Source: Morella rubra (Eukaryota; Streptophyta; Magnoliopsida; Fagales; Myricaceae). From it: 64,000 bases of DNA. Each line of letters starts with the position of its first letter. The stretch's first letter is position 1. The DNA is taken from positions 25,461,457 through 25,525,456 of the forward strand of contig CM025852.1 of assembly GCA_003952965.2 (NCBI GenBank). The letters are read 5' to 3'. The position numbers were made by a program, and so were the translations under genes. The notes under the pieces were generated by a model. The model was given only the letters and a program-made list of their open reading frames with translations, was not told where the DNA came from and ran no database searches. This document shows, piece after piece, positions 63,401-64,000 of this stretch.

Positions 63401-64000
63401 TCCCCCTTCACTTCTTGTAAATATGTTGCCCAATTTTGAATGAATATCGAAAATTAGAGTTCATCTCATTTTGTTCTCCTTCATCTTCACCTTATTATTT
63501 GATGTATGAAGATTTTACGCAATTTGTTATCCTTGCAATTTTGGAGAGAAATAGACACAATAGATAAATTTTATACTATTTAATGTTATCTATGTAAAAT
63601 TTAGAATAACATAAATTCTACAATGTGGTCCAGCTATTGTGTCTATCTTTTTCCGAATTGCACTGTGCAATTCGAATAGTAAATTATAAAAGATCCTGAT
63701 TTGTGATCTAGGAGTTCTGTAATGCTAATTTACCATTTCAATCAACCATTTCAATCTCACCGGAGCTAGCAAAATAATTAAAAAAGAGAAAGCCAATTGG
63801 GTTGCTATTTGATTCAAATTGAAGTTCTGAGAAAAATAAAAATAAAAATACTTGTAAAAGTTAAGGGGACGTTTGCTTATCGAAATTTTAGGGAATATTC
63901 TCAAAATTTTAAGAATCTTTTGAATGTTGAAGTTTATTGGGGTTTGTGAAAAGTGTGAAGTTTATTGGGATTTGTGAAATGTGTTTGGTGTGATGGAAAT
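63401..64000. other. downstream region to window end
   Basis: The 3' region of WIP copy 2, then AT-rich DNA with no gene. A 28-bp tandem pair (tgaagtttattggg(g/a)tttg and on) occupies 63928-63955 and 63956-63983 and may continue beyond the window. Confidence 0.5.

Overview
The window reads as nuclear DNA of a eudicot flowering plant. It is AT-rich, its genes are split by many short introns with GT-AG borders (one GC-AG), and gene spacing is several kb. The encoded proteins are plant-type: a CYP87 P450, HAP2/GCS1, a PAS-Raf kinase, an IQD protein and wound-induced WIP proteins. The species cannot be named from the sequence. Gene models were assembled by hand from reading frames and splice signals; no alignment or search was run, and all comparisons with Arabidopsis are from memory.

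Layout. 1-8246 is intergenic, with a recent direct duplication (two copies identical over about 640 bp) just upstream of a complete cytochrome P450 gene of family CYP87 (8247-10613, +, 8 exons). Convergent to it is an 18-exon gene for the gamete fusogen HAP2/GCS1 (11216-24023, -). A 2.6 kb divergent spacer leads to a PAS-domain Raf-like MAP3K (26620-33030, +, 14 exons). A repeat-rich spacer (33031-37972) holds an inverted-repeat element and a short hAT-type element. Next come an IQ67-domain calmodulin-binding protein (37973-41886, +), a tRNA-Val(AAC) (43272-43345, +) and a rhomboid protease (44105-47251, -, 5 exons). A second copy of the same hAT-type family lies at 49628-50122. It is followed by ribosomal protein L24 (51728-53228, -, 5 exons) and replication factor C subunit 2 (54163-58161, -, 7 exons). 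The window ends with two tandem paralogues of the wound-induced WIP family (59524-59790 and 63149-63400, +), separated by a decayed hAT transposon that keeps a transposase N-terminal fragment.

How the genes relate. There is no pathway cluster: the genes serve fertilisation, kinase signalling, calcium/calmodulin scaffolding, intramembrane proteolysis, translation and DNA replication. The order PAS-Raf kinase, IQD, rhomboid, then RFC2 matches two Arabidopsis neighbourhoods as I remember them (At4g23050-23070 and At1g63120-63160), so this is probably an old conserved block.

The most unusual non-genic signal is a set of very short inserts, made almost entirely of poly(A), each flanked by 12-18 bp direct repeats (near 812, 36861, 50294 and 59135). 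They look like retroposon tails with nearly all of the body missing.
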